A stretch of 33,433 nucleotides of DNA from Dolichospermum circinale AWQC310F (GTDB lineage Bacteria > Cyanobacteriota > Cyanobacteriia > Cyanobacteriales > Nostocaceae), in contig NZ_KE384667.1 of NCBI RefSeq assembly GCF_000426925.1, positions 13,873-47,305 of the forward strand, written 5' to 3'. Under the pieces are notes generated by a model. The model worked only from the letters and a program-made list of their open reading frames with translations, made no database searches and was not told where the DNA came from. Positions within the stretch are counted from its first letter, which is position 1; each line of letters opens with the position of its first letter. Position numbers and translations under genes: made by a program. This document shows positions 7,784-18,214 of this stretch, piece by piece.

Positions 7784-8797
7784 TTAACTGCCATCAGTAG
7801 GGTTGGGTGCTGCTAAATCTAGCGTATTTATAACTAGATCCATCTCTGATAACTTTAACATATCCTGAATCCAAACCGGGTTAGCAAATTCAGGTAAGAT
7901 CTCCTGACTAAAAGCCTCTGCTGCTTTGGATCTATAACGGCTAGGGTTAAATATTAGCCAAAGTGTGCGCTTTACCACAACATCCTGGATAGGTGTTTGA
8001 TGGAGAACACCCATTTGTAATTCTTTAGCAATGGCAGAAGTAGAGACAAAGGCAGCACCTAAGCCAGACTGGACAGCATTCTTAATTGCTTCTATGGAAT
8101 TAAGTTCCATTTCCAACTTAAACCGCCTGGTGTCAATATTACAACGTGCCAGCACCTGGTCAATAACTTTGCGGATGGTTGATTGGGAGTCGAGAGCAAT
8201 GAATTGTAGTTTATATAGGTCTTCTTTTTGGATTGTTTCTAATTTAGCAAAGGGATGGGACGTGGGTAAAATGAGTGCCAATTCATCCTCAGCATAAGGA
8301 ATAGTTTTTAAAGACTCCCCCAATTCAGTGGGAATTTCCCCACCAATGATCGCCAGATCAATCTGGCCATTGGCAACACTCCAAGCGGTGCGTCTGGTAG
8401 AATGGACGTGCAATTGCACAGCCACATCTGGATACTTTTGTCGGAATAAGCCGATCATTTTCGGTAAAAGATAAGTACCAGTGGTTTGGGACGCGCCGAC
8501 AATTAATGTACCACCTTGAAGATTTTGTAAGTCCTCAATAGCGCGACAGGTTTCCTGACATAAACTGAGGATTTTTTCCCCATAACTCAGGAGTAGATGT
8601 CCCGCCTCTGTTAATTGAGCGCGACGGCCTCCCCTGTCAAATATGGGAACATCCAATTGCCTTTCCAGGTTTTGAACTTGCAAACTGACAGCCGGTTGGG
8701 AGACATAAAGACTATCAGCAGCCCGCTTAAAACTCCCTTCTTGGGCGATAGCTTTGAGAATACGTAACTGATCTAATGTAAAAGGAAGGTCAGACAT
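7784..8797 (-). CDS. rbcR: LysR-family transcriptional regulator RbcR
   Basis: A 337-residue LysR regulator. The N-terminal winged HTH (about 6-65: [20 protein letters not shown], then [20 protein letters not shown]) is followed by the linker helix and a two-lobe effector domain (about 94-300, [18 protein letters not shown] onwards). The sequence matches the cyanobacterial/plastid RbcR (Ycf30) type, which activates Rubisco operons in response to carbon status. The relatives NdhR and CmpR are alternatives, but the length and the C-terminal extension beyond residue 300 fit RbcR better. It is divergently transcribed from the zeta-carotene isomerase gene, with a 245-bp AT-rich gap in which I could not identify a convincing LysR operator. 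Confidence 0.85.
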   Translation of the reverse strand: MSDLPFTLDQLRILKAIAQEGSFKRAADSLYVSQPAVSLQVQNLERQLDVPIFDRGGRRAQLTEAGHLLLSYGEKILSLCQETCRAIEDLQNLQGGTLIVGASQTTGTYLLPKMIGLFRQKYPDVAVQLHVHSTRRTAWSVANGQIDLAIIGGEIPTELGESLKTIPYAEDELALILPTSHPFAKLETIQKEDLYKLQFIALDSQSTIRKVIDQVLARCNIDTRRFKLEMELNSIEAIKNAVQSGLGAAFVSTSAIAKELQMGVLHQTPIQDVVVKRTLWLIFNPSRYRSKAAEAFSQEILPEFANPVWIQDMLKLSEMDLVINTLDLAAPNPTDGS

Positions 8798-9042
8798 AAG
8801 GCTTAACCCAGAAATTTGGATGTATGAGTAGCTGGAAAAATAAATCGGGGTGAGTAGCTTTGTGACTAGTCATAATTTAGGCAATAGTTAAATTTAAAGA
8901 ACTAACTAAAACACTTACCACAACATATTGACAGAAATCCTTTCGTGTATAATCTGTTAAAATTCAAGATGTTTACCCAATGTTTACCCATAAATAGTAA
9001 CTTCTTTCGTTTTTGAGAATGTTAAATTGAGTTTTATCTATC

Positions 9043-9756
9043 ATGCCCAATTCTTGGTTTACTCCCAGTCATTTTGTCATACTAGGGTTACAATTAGTTT
9101 TCGCAATTGCCCATAGTGGAGGTGCTGCTATGCGTCCTTGGGCTGAAAAATACATTGGACCGCGGCTTTATCGCATTTTATTCGCATTAATCAGCTTACC
9201 CTTAGCCGTGCTATTAATTGTTTACTTTTTTAATCATCGTTATGATGGATGGCAACTTTGGCAGGTACAAGGTATTCCGGGAGTAGGAACATTAGTTTGG
9301 ATATTGTCTGCTGTATCTTTTTTGTTTTTATATCCTGCTACCTTCAATTTACTAGAAATTGCCGCTATTCAAAAGCCCCAAGTTCATCTTTATGAAACAG
9401 GGATTATCCGTATTACCCGTCACCCGCAAATGGTGGGACAGATAATTTGGTGTGTAGCCCATACTCTTTGGTTAGGTACTAGCTTCACCCTTGTTACCTC
9501 AATAGGTCTGATACTACATCACCTCTTTGGAGTATGGCATGGAGATCGCCGTTTAAGTCAACGCTATGGAGAAGCCTTTGCACTTCTCAAACAGCGGACT
9601 TCTATTATTCCCTTTCAAGCAATTATTGATGGCCGTCAATCTTTAAACTGGCAAGAATTTCTGCGTCCTGCTTATTTAGGAGTTGCCATTTTTACTGGTT
9701 TATTATGGTGGTCTCACCCCTTGTTATTCCTGGCAACAAGTAGGATAATGTGGTAG
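9043..9756 (+). CDS. Z-ISO: 15-cis-zeta-carotene isomerase (Z-ISO, NnrU family)
   Basis: A 237-residue polytopic membrane protein with about six hydrophobic segments. It aligns by eye with plant Z-ISO over most of its length: AHSGGAAMRPWAEKYIGPR, the run from FNHRYDG through QLWQVQ, YPATFNLLEIAAIQKP, TGIIRITRHPQMVGQIIW, HHLFGVWHGDRRL and the closing FQAIIDGRQ. Z-ISO is a haem-b enzyme that isomerises the 15-cis bond of zeta-carotene during lycopene synthesis; several conserved His residues (in AHSG, RHPQ, HHLF, WHGD) are candidate ligands. Databases often label such proteins NnrU. The context next to photosynthesis genes fits. Confidence 0.88.
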   Translation: MPNSWFTPSHFVILGLQLVFAIAHSGGAAMRPWAEKYIGPRLYRILFALISLPLAVLLIVYFFNHRYDGWQLWQVQGIPGVGTLVWILSAVSFLFLYPATFNLLEIAAIQKPQVHLYETGIIRITRHPQMVGQIIWCVAHTLWLGTSFTLVTSIGLILHHLFGVWHGDRRLSQRYGEAFALLKQRTSIIPFQAIIDGRQSLNWQEFLRPAYLGVAIFTGLLWWSHPLLFLATSRIMW

Positions 9757-10205
9757 TTTCGTCTGATCCCCAAGATTAACAAAAAATATAAATTTAATAA
9801 AATTTTGTGATCATCACTTGCTACCAAAACAATGTAGGATAAATTTCAGCATCTATCATGAGACTGTTTTTCACTAAGGTGGAAAACAGGATTTGTTCCT
9901 CAGTCTCAGGCAGAATTTATCCCCGTAAACAATAAGTAGCTTTCTACCTTGGTAAAAACGGGAAATAAACAGCAATGTATGAACTACAGCAATAGACGCT
10001 ATCAACATTGTCAAAGTTTTATAGGGCGGTAGTAGTCAATAGCAATCAAGATTTGAACATTGAGAACAGCCAGCGCGACATTGACGGTGGTTTATTTCTC
10101 TACAGAAAAATCTAAAAATCAGATGTTCTTTTCATGACTTACCAATTGCTGCTACTGACCATTGTTTTTGTTTTCATATAAAAACCTTATATTCCAAGAG
10201 GCATC
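9757..10205. other. Intergenic region with strongly structured segment
   Basis: This 449-bp gap has no convincing ORF. At 9837-9922 there are nested inverted repeats: an outer GGATAAATT/AATTTATCC, a middle TGAGACTG/CAGTCTCA, and an inner 11-bp hairpin CTGTTTTTCAC-TAAG-GTGGAAAACAG. A second hairpin follows (CCCGT 9922-9926 with ACGGG 9958-9962, enclosing GTAG-CTTT-CTAC). The remainder is AT-rich leader to the thioredoxin-like gene. Confidence 0.6.
9837..9962 (+). ncRNA. Candidate structured RNA or nested palindromic element
   Basis: Arms: 9837-9845 with 9914-9922 (9 bp), 9859-9866 with 9901-9908 (8 bp), 9864-9874 with 9879-9889 (11 bp with one wobble, loop TAAG). The middle and inner stems share CTG at 9864-9866, so they compete for three bases. 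A further stem-loop occupies 9922-9962. Strand is assumed from the downstream genes. It could be a 5'-UTR element, a small RNA or a mobile palindromic repeat; no known family is recognised. Confidence 0.35.
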
Positions 10206-10592
10206 ATGGTGTTTTCGGTCAGTGAACGGACATTTAATCAAGAAGTTTTGGCATCCCCAGTTCCCGTTTTAGTTTACTTTGAAGCACCCTGGTGTGCTTT
10301 ATGTCGCGTTATTCATCCGCTTTTATTGCAATTTCAAGCCCAATGTGGTGATGAAATTAAGTTAGCCGGAGTCAACGCTGATCAAAATTTCAAGTTGTCT
10401 AATACCTATCGCCTCAAATCCCTACCGACTTTACTGCTAATTGAAAAAGGAATAGTCAAGCAACGCTTAGAGGGTTTTTGTGGTAGAGACGATTTACGTC
10501 AAGCCTTAGAAGCAATTCAACTTACTTACAACATCACTAATAAAACTGACACTGGCATAAAAACAGCCGAATTAGAATACAACAATGTATAA
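10206..10592 (+). CDS. Thioredoxin-like protein with atypical CALC active site
   Basis: A 128-residue cytosolic thioredoxin fold. Hallmarks are VLVYFEAPWC at the active-site strand, the redox pair Cys30/Cys33 as WCALC rather than the usual WCGPC, the GVNADQN strand, and the cis-Pro loop SLPTLLLIEKG. A C-terminal tail of about 20 residues after the fold is not typical. AGAGG lies 6 bp before the ATG. It precedes ndhF by about 300 bp on the same strand. Both cysteines are present, so it should be redox-active, but the changed dipeptide implies a different redox potential or partner. Family certain; partner unknown. Confidence 0.88.
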   Translation: MVFSVSERTFNQEVLASPVPVLVYFEAPWCALCRVIHPLLLQFQAQCGDEIKLAGVNADQNFKLSNTYRLKSLPTLLLIEKGIVKQRLEGFCGRDDLRQALEAIQLTYNITNKTDTGIKTAELEYNNV

Positions 10593-10894
10593 TTAAATAT
10601 GACTAAGGGTAAGTAACAAAAGACAAAAAGCAGAAGTTTTTAGAAATTTTATAGCCCCAAGGCTGACTGTTAGGCTATTTTAGAAGCGTAAGCAGTACAG
10701 TAGGCTCAGTAAGCTATTTTAATTGATTTGGTGCTTGGTGAGTCCCAAATCTAAAACCATGCTTAACACCCCACTCAAAGGGTATCGGGTGGAGTATTTT
10801 ATCCTCAAGGGTCTGTGTCACAATTACTAACAGTTCTGATTCTTCAGTTAACTCACCCTTTGTTTGTACAGAATTCTAAAAGTAGGCGTTAGTG
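10593..10894. other. Intergenic leader of ndhF
   Basis: About 300 bp without a gene. A weak hairpin TAGCC (10652-10656) with GGCTA (10673-10677), followed by TTTTAG, could terminate the thioredoxin-like transcript. Near 10770-10795 CACCC/GGGTG can pair. No clear promoter was identified. Confidence 0.4.
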
Positions 10895-12973
<2,079 letters not shown>

Positions 12974-12980
12974 TTTTAAT

Positions 12981-13014
12981 GGGGCGGTTTGTCCGCCCCT
13001 GGATTGTTTTTTTT
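12981..13014 (+). terminator. Intrinsic terminator after ndhF
   Basis: GGGGCGG (12981-12987) pairs with CCGCCCC (12993-12999) around a 5-nt loop, with eight Ts at 13007-13014. It starts 7 bp after the ndhF stop. Confidence 0.8.
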
Positions 13015-13055
13015 GCACGCAGAGGCGCAGAGACGCGGAGTTAATGAACCACGAA
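13015..13055. repeat. Dispersed cyanobacterial repeat (CGCAGAGGCGCAGAG type)
   Basis: The string GCACGCAGAGGCGCAGAGAC followed by GCGGAG and then ACCACGAAGGAGCGAAGG is a repeat type often seen between cyanobacterial genes. Degenerate relatives seem present near 1080-1095 and 31626-31650 (ACCACAGAGTCACAGAG). Confidence 0.5.
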
Positions 13056-13172
13056 GGAGCGAAGGAAGAAGGGAAGAAGTTTGTAGGGTGCGTTAGGAGC
13101 GCGAAAATGGTATTAAATATAGATAAAGTTATAAAAGCGAAGTAAGCCACATTAATTCATGAAATTAAATTA

Positions 13173-13314
13173 TTGTCTGAATCAGGATATCCAGGATTTA
13201 AGGATGTACAGGATGTAGAAAAAAAGTCATCTTTGAAAATCTCAAATATTCCTAGATAAGTATTCGTAAAAAATCCTATTAATCCTCTAATCCTGGGCAT
13301 CCTGATTCAGACAA
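13173..13314. repeat. 142-bp inverted-repeat element
   Basis: The left arm starts TTGTCTGAATCAGGAT and the right arm ends ATCCTGATTCAGACAA; over about 26 bp the arms match at all but two positions. Internally it repeats CAGGAT and AATCCT motifs. The element contains no ORF and sits just upstream of the DUF4258/YgiT pair. It resembles a MITE or a widespread palindromic intergenic repeat. No obvious target-site duplication was seen. Confidence 0.7.
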
Positions 13315-13349
13315 AATAAGTTATCAGAATTAAAATTAAAGACTAATTT

Positions 13350-13637
13350 ATGTATTGTCAAAATACCAACTTCTCACGTCATGCTATCCAACAAATGTTT
13401 TATCGTCGCATTAGTAAAAAAGAAGTAGAAACTGTAATTGCTTATGGACAAATAATAGAAGAAAATCCTGATGATACACCATACCCCAGTTATTTAATAT
13501 TAGATTTTGTAGAAGGTAAACCAATTCATGTTGTATTTTCCTATGATGAATCTACAGATATAGGATATGTAGTAACGGCTTATATTCCTGATGCTAATAT
13601 TTGGTTAGATGGTTTTACAACTAGGAGACAAAAATAA
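13350..13637 (+). CDS. DUF4258 protein, putative toxin-like partner
   Basis: A 95-residue protein with the DUF4258 pattern: SRHAIQQMFYRRISKKEVETVI, then EENPDDTPYPSYLILDFVEG, PIHVVFSYD and VVTAYIPD. DUF4258 is related to RelE/BrnT-like small folds and is usually coded directly before a YgiT/MqsA-type zinc-finger protein, as here. The stop overlaps the next start by one base (TAATG), implying translational coupling. The pair is often annotated as a type II toxin-antitoxin module, but activity has rarely been shown. The element at 13173-13314 lies just upstream, which suggests acquisition. Confidence 0.8.
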   Translation: MYCQNTNFSRHAIQQMFYRRISKKEVETVIAYGQIIEENPDDTPYPSYLILDFVEGKPIHVVFSYDESTDIGYVVTAYIPDANIWLDGFTTRRQK

Positions 13638-13861
13638 TGAAATGCGTAATTTGTAAACATGGAGAAACTAAACCCGGTTTAGTCACCGTCACCGTAGAAA
13701 GAGATGAATGTATTATTGTCTTGAAAAAAGTTCCCGCAGAAATTTGTGATAACTGTGGTGAATATTATTTAAGTGATGCAGTTACCGAACAAGTTTTGGA
13801 CAAAGCAGAATTAGCAATTACTAAAGGAGTAGAATTAGAAATTATTAGGTATGCAGCTTAA
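13637..13861 (+). CDS. YgiT/MqsA-type zinc-finger protein, putative antitoxin
   Basis: A 74-residue protein with two CxxC knuckles (MKCVICKHG and CDNCGEYYL) that should bind one Zn2+, as in the N-terminal domain of MqsA. The usual DNA-binding HTH of MqsA is absent: after DAVTEQVLDKAE the protein ends, which is normal for the short YgiT class. It overlaps the DUF4258 stop by one base. In such pairs it is presumed to be the antitoxin. Domain call secure; function inferred. Confidence 0.82.
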   Translation: MKCVICKHGETKPGLVTVTVERDECIIVLKKVPAEICDNCGEYYLSDAVTEQVLDKAELAITKGVELEIIRYAA

Positions 13862-13873
13862 ATTTGAAAATAT

Positions 13874-13993
13874 ATGAATACTCAAATTAATGTTCCTCCT
13901 GCTGTTGATTATTTAATGTTGAAAAAAGCTTATGCCTATAGACTTTGAAAGTGCAAAGGTTTTTCTATTTCAGATTTTGAGCAATTAGTATAA
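13874..13993 (+). pseudogene. Possible remnant of a small gene with an internal stop
   Basis: An ATG at 13874 gives MNTQINVPPAVDYLMLKKAY then AYRL, a TGA at 13946-13948, and the same frame continues KCKGFSISDFEQLV to a TAA at 13991. The protein-like composition on both sides of the single TGA suggests a decayed 39-codon reading frame, perhaps once TGG. It follows the YgiT-type gene by 12 bp. No family is recognised. Confidence 0.25.
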
Positions 13994-14230
13994 AAAGGTA
14001 AAATGTAGATAGTAACAACTATCACTTCCAGCATAGTTAACAGATAAACGAGTATTAGCCGCAGCGGCAGCTTCAGGAAGATTCATCCCTATTTTTACTG
14101 GACTAATACTATTGATAGTTACTTTGGCTTGATCGGTGAGTTTTGTCTGTGCAATAACTGTTCCGACTGTGACAGGAAAAATTGTGATAGTGATAGTTGC
14201 AAAACTTAGTAATTTGGTTTTGTGATTCAT
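13985..14230 (-). CDS. Small exported protein, probably 3'-truncated
   Basis: An 81-residue protein with a clear signal peptide (MNHKTKLLSFATITITIFPV then TVGTVIA, cleavage near residue 27) and a mature part KLTDQAKVTINSISPVKIGM NLPEAAAAANTRLSV ending DSCYYLHFTFLY. The motif I.PVKIGM.LPEA...A resembles small exported cyanobacterial proteins in which a longer beta-rich tail normally follows CYYL; here a stop comes almost at once. It converges on the possible remnant at 13874-13993 and overlaps it by 9 bp. I suspect 3' truncation by rearrangement. Confidence 0.5.
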   Translation of the reverse strand: MNHKTKLLSFATITITIFPVTVGTVIAQTKLTDQAKVTINSISPVKIGMNLPEAAAAANTRLSVNYAGSDSCYYLHFTFLY

Positions 14231-14462
14231 CTGTTTGTTAATGGTATTTACCCAGTCTGACGTACCCTAGATATTTAATGTGACATTTGCTTAGGTTCTC
14301 TATCTAGATCCCGCAGATCACAAAATTCTCCTAGAATCCAATTTTACAATTGGTGTTTTGGGAAAGCATTACCAATGCATAGCATATTCTTGAGGAAATA
14401 TTTATAATTAATTCCTAAATAACTAGATAACCAAGGCAGGTTTTTCTTTTAATAGGAATTGA

Positions 14463-14489
14463 GAAGTGATAAGTTATACTTATCACTTC
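14463..14489. repeat. Perfect 12-bp palindromic hairpin
   Basis: GAAGTGATAAGT (14463-14474) and ACTTATCACTTC (14478-14489) flank a 3-nt centre. There is no U-tract on either side, so it is not a terminator. It is probably a dispersed intergenic palindrome. Confidence 0.6.
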
Positions 14490-14576
14490 CCATAAGACTA
14501 CTCCTTACACTTATGGCAATTAGAACAGATAATCAGTAGGTGCAACCTCTAGCTAAAGATGCAGATTTGTTGCCAA

Positions 14577-14606
14577 TGGCAATAAAATTGGTGTAATTTA
14601 TTGCCA
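14577..14606 (-). terminator. Hairpin after the DsbA-like gene
   Basis: TGGCAATAAA-ATT pairs with AATTTATTGCCA with one bulge and a short loop, starting 14 bp beyond the DsbA-like stop on the minus strand. The U-tract is poor. Confidence 0.4.
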
Positions 14607-14620
14607 TAGGTCAAATATTA

Positions 14621-15364
14621 TTATTTACCTCGCAATATTTCTTCAACTTCTGTTAGCTTCACAGGTCCAGAAAAATTCTGACTGGTAATAATAAAAGAAG
14701 GTGTTCCCCCCAGTCCTAATTTTTGTGCTAATAATAGGTCATTTTGGATAGGTTTAATGGCTAATTTGCGGTCACTAGCAAATTTTGTGAGATTTAATTT
14801 TAGCTTTTTAGCTGTATCTAAATATAAAGTCTCACCCAATTGTTTTTGATTTGTAAATAAGGCATCATTATATTCCCAGAACTTACCTTGTTGAAATGCT
14901 GCCCAAGCTGCTGTAGCTGCTGGTAATGCTTGTTCATGAATTTGATAAAGGGGAAAATGTTTATAAACTAATGTGAATTTATTAGGATATTTTGCTAATA
15001 AATCCTTGAGATTTTTATGTGCTTCTGCACAATAGGGACATTCAAAATCCGAAAATTCTATCAATACAGTTTTTGATTTATTCGCACCAATTGTAGGAGA
15101 ATCACCAATTATGGTTTTGGGATTTGTTTGCAAATTATTGATAAATTCTTGTCGTGATTGTTGTAGTTGCTGTTGTTGTTGCTGCTGATATGCTTCCACA
15201 GATTCAATAATGATTTCTGGGTTTTTGCGAATAATTTCTAGAACTTGTTGTTCTAGCTGGGTATCTATTTTATTATCAGCTTGAACGGGGAGTGACCAGC
15301 TTAAAATTAGGCAGATAAAGCTGAAAATTACTAAATTTCGGAAATGAGTAAAAATTTTGAACAT
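14621..15364 (-). CDS. Exported DsbA-like thiol:disulfide oxidoreductase
   Basis: A 247-residue protein with a signal peptide (residues 1-29, ending PVQA). A glutamine-rich helix (seven Gln in a row near residue 60) precedes a thioredoxin-fold domain with FSDFECPYC, redox cysteines Cys109 and Cys112. The helical insert and the cis-Pro loop GTPSFIIT follow, as in DsbA/DSBA-family and BdbD-like proteins. It should act in the periplasm or thylakoid lumen in disulfide formation. The start ATG gives a good signal peptide. Transcribed alone. Confidence 0.87.
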   Translation of the reverse strand: MFKIFTHFRNLVIFSFICLILSWSLPVQADNKIDTQLEQQVLEIIRKNPEIIIESVEAYQQQQQQQLQQSRQEFINNLQTNPKTIIGDSPTIGANKSKTVLIEFSDFECPYCAEAHKNLKDLLAKYPNKFTLVYKHFPLYQIHEQALPAATAAWAAFQQGKFWEYNDALFTNQKQLGETLYLDTAKKLKLNLTKFASDRKLAIKPIQNDLLLAQKLGLGGTPSFIITSQNFSGPVKLTEVEEILRGK

Positions 15365-15513
15365 TTGTCAATATTATAGAATTAGCAATGTAATTTTATC
15401 AACTAATGGAGAAAACGGCAATTATCTCAATTTTAGGGAATTATGCCTTTTATGAAAATATATATTTAAAACATATTTTAAAATTAAAACTGGGGTGAAT
15501 ACAAAAATAAATC

Positions 15514-16284
15514 ATGAACAGTAGAATTTTGGTTATACCTGTATTTTTATTTACAGTTAGCCTAGTAAGTACAGTTGAAGCTGCAAATTATGAAGATATG
15601 AGACAGTTATTAGCAAGTAAACAATGTCCAAGATGTCTTCTCACCAATGCTGGTTTAGTCATGGCTGACTTAGCCGGATCAAATTTAAGCGGTGCTAATC
15701 TTGCTGGTGCGAATCTGAGTCGTGCTAATTTGACCGGTGCGGATTTACGAGGGGCAAATTTAAGCGGTGCAAGTTTATTTGGTGTGAATTTAAGCGAAGC
15801 TAAACTCAGTGGTGCAAACTTAACTGGTGCTGATTTAAGAAACACCTTTCTCATGAATGCTGAGTTGAAAGGTGCTAATATAAGGGGGACAAACTTTCAA
15901 GGTGCGGTAGGGATACCTTCGCAAATTGCAAAAGCAGAAGATTTTTACGCCTGGGGTTTAGCAGATGCAGAAAAAGGTAATCTTAAATCAGCTATTGATT
16001 ATTTTAGCCAAGCGATCGCCCTCAAACCAGACTATGCTGGAGCATATTTAGCCCGTGGTGTCGCTAGTTATCAAGGTTTAGACAGAAAAAGGGCTTTAGA
16101 AGATGCCCAAAAAGCAGCAGAATTATTTGCAGAAGTCAAAAATACTGAAGGACTGAAAACAGCGCAAGCTTTCATTATAGAATTAAAAACACCCTACACA
16201 GAAAAAGTCAATGTAGGTAAACCCAGCTTTATGGATTTTGTGGGGAGTTTAGGTTCAGTCTTATTACAGTTTCTACCCTTCTAA
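15514..16284 (+). CDS. Exported pentapeptide-repeat/TPR protein
   Basis: A 256-residue protein. Residues 1-23 form a signal peptide ending VEA. A CPRC pair comes just before about 16 pentapeptide units of the A(D/N)LXX type (about residues 45-130: LAGSNLSGANLAGANLSRAN and so on), which fold as a right-handed quadrilateral beta-helix. Two TPR-like helix pairs follow (GLADAEKGNLKSAIDYFSQA, IALKPDYAGAYLARGVASYQ). Such exported pentapeptide proteins are abundant in cyanobacteria and mostly uncharacterised. The low-complexity repeats give spurious open frames on the other strand. Confidence 0.85.
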   Translation: MNSRILVIPVFLFTVSLVSTVEAANYEDMRQLLASKQCPRCLLTNAGLVMADLAGSNLSGANLAGANLSRANLTGADLRGANLSGASLFGVNLSEAKLSGANLTGADLRNTFLMNAELKGANIRGTNFQGAVGIPSQIAKAEDFYAWGLADAEKGNLKSAIDYFSQAIALKPDYAGAYLARGVASYQGLDRKRALEDAQKAAELFAEVKNTEGLKTAQAFIIELKTPYTEKVNVGKPSFMDFVGSLGSVLLQFLPF

Positions 16285-16314
16285 TCTAAAATTCATTCAA
16301 TCATCATTTTCTAT

Positions 16315-16350
16315 CTGCGTTCATCTGCGTTCATCTGCGGTTAATTACTC
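16315..16350. repeat. Short tandem repeat (TCTGCGTTCA, three copies)
   Basis: ATCTGCGTTC occurs twice, followed by ATCTGCGGTTAA, with a 12-bp period, in the gap before ilvD. This is a common dispersed intergenic motif in cyanobacteria. Confidence 0.6.
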
Positions 16351-16418
16351 TAGAAATCTGATTAAATTTAGTAGGATACTCACAACTAAACAATAATCCT
16401 AAACAAGGAAAAAAATAG

Positions 16419-18110
16419 ATGCCAGACAATTTTAAGAGTAAAGCTATCACACAGGGGGTACAGCGATCGCCAAATCGAGCCATGTTGAGGGCTGTTGGTT
16501 TTCAAGACGGAGATTTTGACAAAGCCATTGTCGGTATTGCCAATGGATACAGTATCATTACCCCTTGTAACATGGGGATTAACCAACTGGCACAAAGGGC
16601 AGAAACATCTGTAAAAAATGCTGGGGCAATGCCGCAAATTTTCGGTACAATTACCATTAGTGATGGTATTTCCATGGGAACAGAAGGGATGAAATACTCC
16701 CTAGTATCACGGGAAGTTATCGCTGACTCCATTGAAACAGCCTGTACAGGGCAAAGTATGGATGGTGTATTGGCCATTGGTGGTTGTGATAAAAATATGC
16801 CAGGAGCCATGTTAGCCATGGCCAGAATGAATATTCCTGCCATCTTTGTTTACGGTGGCACAATCAAACCCGGACATTATGACGGTAAAGACTTAACTGT
16901 TGTTAGTTCCTTTGAAGCCGTTGGTCAGTACAGTGCGGGAAAAATTGACGAAAATGAACTGTTAGCGGTTGAACGTAGTGCCTGTCCCGGTGCAGGGTCT
17001 TGTGGAGGAATGTTTACAGCCAATACCATGTCTTCAGCATTTGAAGCAATGGGCATGAGTTTACCCTATTCCTCCACCATGGCCGCAGAAGACCCAGAAA
17101 AAGCCGACAGTACGGAAAAATCGGCCATTGTCCTGGTTGAAGCCATTCGCAAACAAATATTACCTCGGACAATCATCACCCGTAAATCTATTGAAAACGC
17201 CATTTCTGTAATTATGGCGGTAGGTGGTTCTACTAATGCAGTTTTACATTTTCTGGCCATTGCCCGCGCTGCTGGTGTAGAACTAACAATAGACGACTTT
17301 GAAACCATTCGCGGCCGTGTTCCCGTTTTGTGTGATTTAAAACCTAGCGGTAGATATGTAGCCACTGATTTACACAAAGCCGGTGGTATTCCCCAAGTCA
17401 TGAAAATGCTTTTAGTCCATGACTTACTCCATGGTGACTGTATGACTATTTCCGGGCAAACTGTCGCCGAAGTTTTAGCGGATATCTCCGCAGAACCACG
17501 TATAGACCAAGATGTAATTCGTCCCTGGAATAATCCCATGTATACTCAAGGACACTTAGCTATTCTCAAGGGCAACTTGGCCACGGAAGGAGCAGTAGCC
17601 AAAATTACTGGAGTCAAAAAGCCTGTAATTACCGGACCTGCCAGAGTATTTGAGTCGGAAGAGTCCTGTTTAGATGCGATTTTAGCAGGGAAAATCAAAG
17701 CAGGGGATGTGATTATTATTCGTTACGAAGGACCAAAGGGCGGACCTGGTATGAGAGAAATGCTGGCCCCTACCTCTGCTATTATCGGTGCCGGTTTAGG
17801 AGACTCTGTAGGATTAATTACCGACGGACGTTTTTCTGGTGGTACTTACGGTATGGTGGTCGGTCATGTTGCCCCAGAAGCGGCTGTAGGTGGTAATATA
17901 GCCTTAGTGGCAGAAGGTGATAGCATTACTATTGATGCTCATGCCCGGTTGTTACAACTTAATGTATCAGATCAAGAATTAGCGACTCGTCGTGCAAATT
18001 GGCAACCACTTCCACCCCGATATACTAAAGGGGTACTAGGAAAATATGCCAAACTGGTATCTTCTAGTAGTGTGGGTGCTGTGACAGATTTGAATTTATT
18101 TACTAATTAG
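16419..18110 (+). CDS. ilvD: Dihydroxy-acid dehydratase
   Basis: A 563-residue enzyme dehydrating 2,3-dihydroxy-3-methylbutanoate or -pentanoate to the 2-oxo acids for valine, isoleucine and, indirectly, leucine. IlvD/Edd family marks are PCNMGIN (Cys50), GGCDKNMPG (Cys123) and [16 protein letters not shown] (Cys195), the three Fe-S ligands of the [2Fe-2S] class, plus [14 protein letters not shown], the catalytic-Ser region [16 protein letters not shown] and the full C-terminal beta-barrel. AAGGAAAAAAATAG before the ATG gives a plausible ribosome binding site. It is full length. A terminator follows, so the downstream glutaminase may be separately expressed. Confidence 0.96.
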   Translation: MPDNFKSKAITQGVQRSPNRAMLRAVGFQDGDFDKAIVGIANGYSIITPCNMGINQLAQRAETSVKNAGAMPQIFGTITISDGISMGTEGMKYSLVSREVIADSIETACTGQSMDGVLAIGGCDKNMPGAMLAMARMNIPAIFVYGGTIKPGHYDGKDLTVVSSFEAVGQYSAGKIDENELLAVERSACPGAGSCGGMFTANTMSSAFEAMGMSLPYSSTMAAEDPEKADSTEKSAIVLVEAIRKQILPRTIITRKSIENAISVIMAVGGSTNAVLHFLAIARAAGVELTIDDFETIRGRVPVLCDLKPSGRYVATDLHKAGGIPQVMKMLLVHDLLHGDCMTISGQTVAEVLADISAEPRIDQDVIRPWNNPMYTQGHLAILKGNLATEGAVAKITGVKKPVITGPARVFESEESCLDAILAGKIKAGDVIIIRYEGPKGGPGMREMLAPTSAIIGAGLGDSVGLITDGRFSGGTYGMVVGHVAPEAAVGGNIALVAEGDSITIDAHARLLQLNVSDQELATRRANWQPLPPRYTKGVLGKYAKLVSSSSVGAVTDLNLFTN

Positions 18111-18129
18111 TAATAACTGATTATATCAC

Positions 18130-18165
18130 ATCCCGGATTTATTGAATAAGTCCGGGATTTGTATT
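18130..18165 (+). terminator. Intrinsic terminator after ilvD
   Basis: ATCCCGGA (18130-18137) pairs with TCCGGGAT (18151-18158), with extra TTATT/AATAA complementarity in the loop, followed by TTGTATTTTC. It begins 20 bp after the ilvD stop. Confidence 0.7.
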
Positions 18166-18214
18166 TTCTATTAGGATATTTTATATTTTTTATCTTGATT
18201 TGAGGACTAAGGTT

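Larger units (their letters stand above)
14231..14620. other. Intergenic region with two hairpins
   Basis: There is no supported gene. It contains the 12-bp perfect hairpin at 14463-14489, a CCAATT/AATTGG hairpin near 14339-14354, and the hairpin at 14577-14606 next to the DsbA-like gene. Confidence 0.5.
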
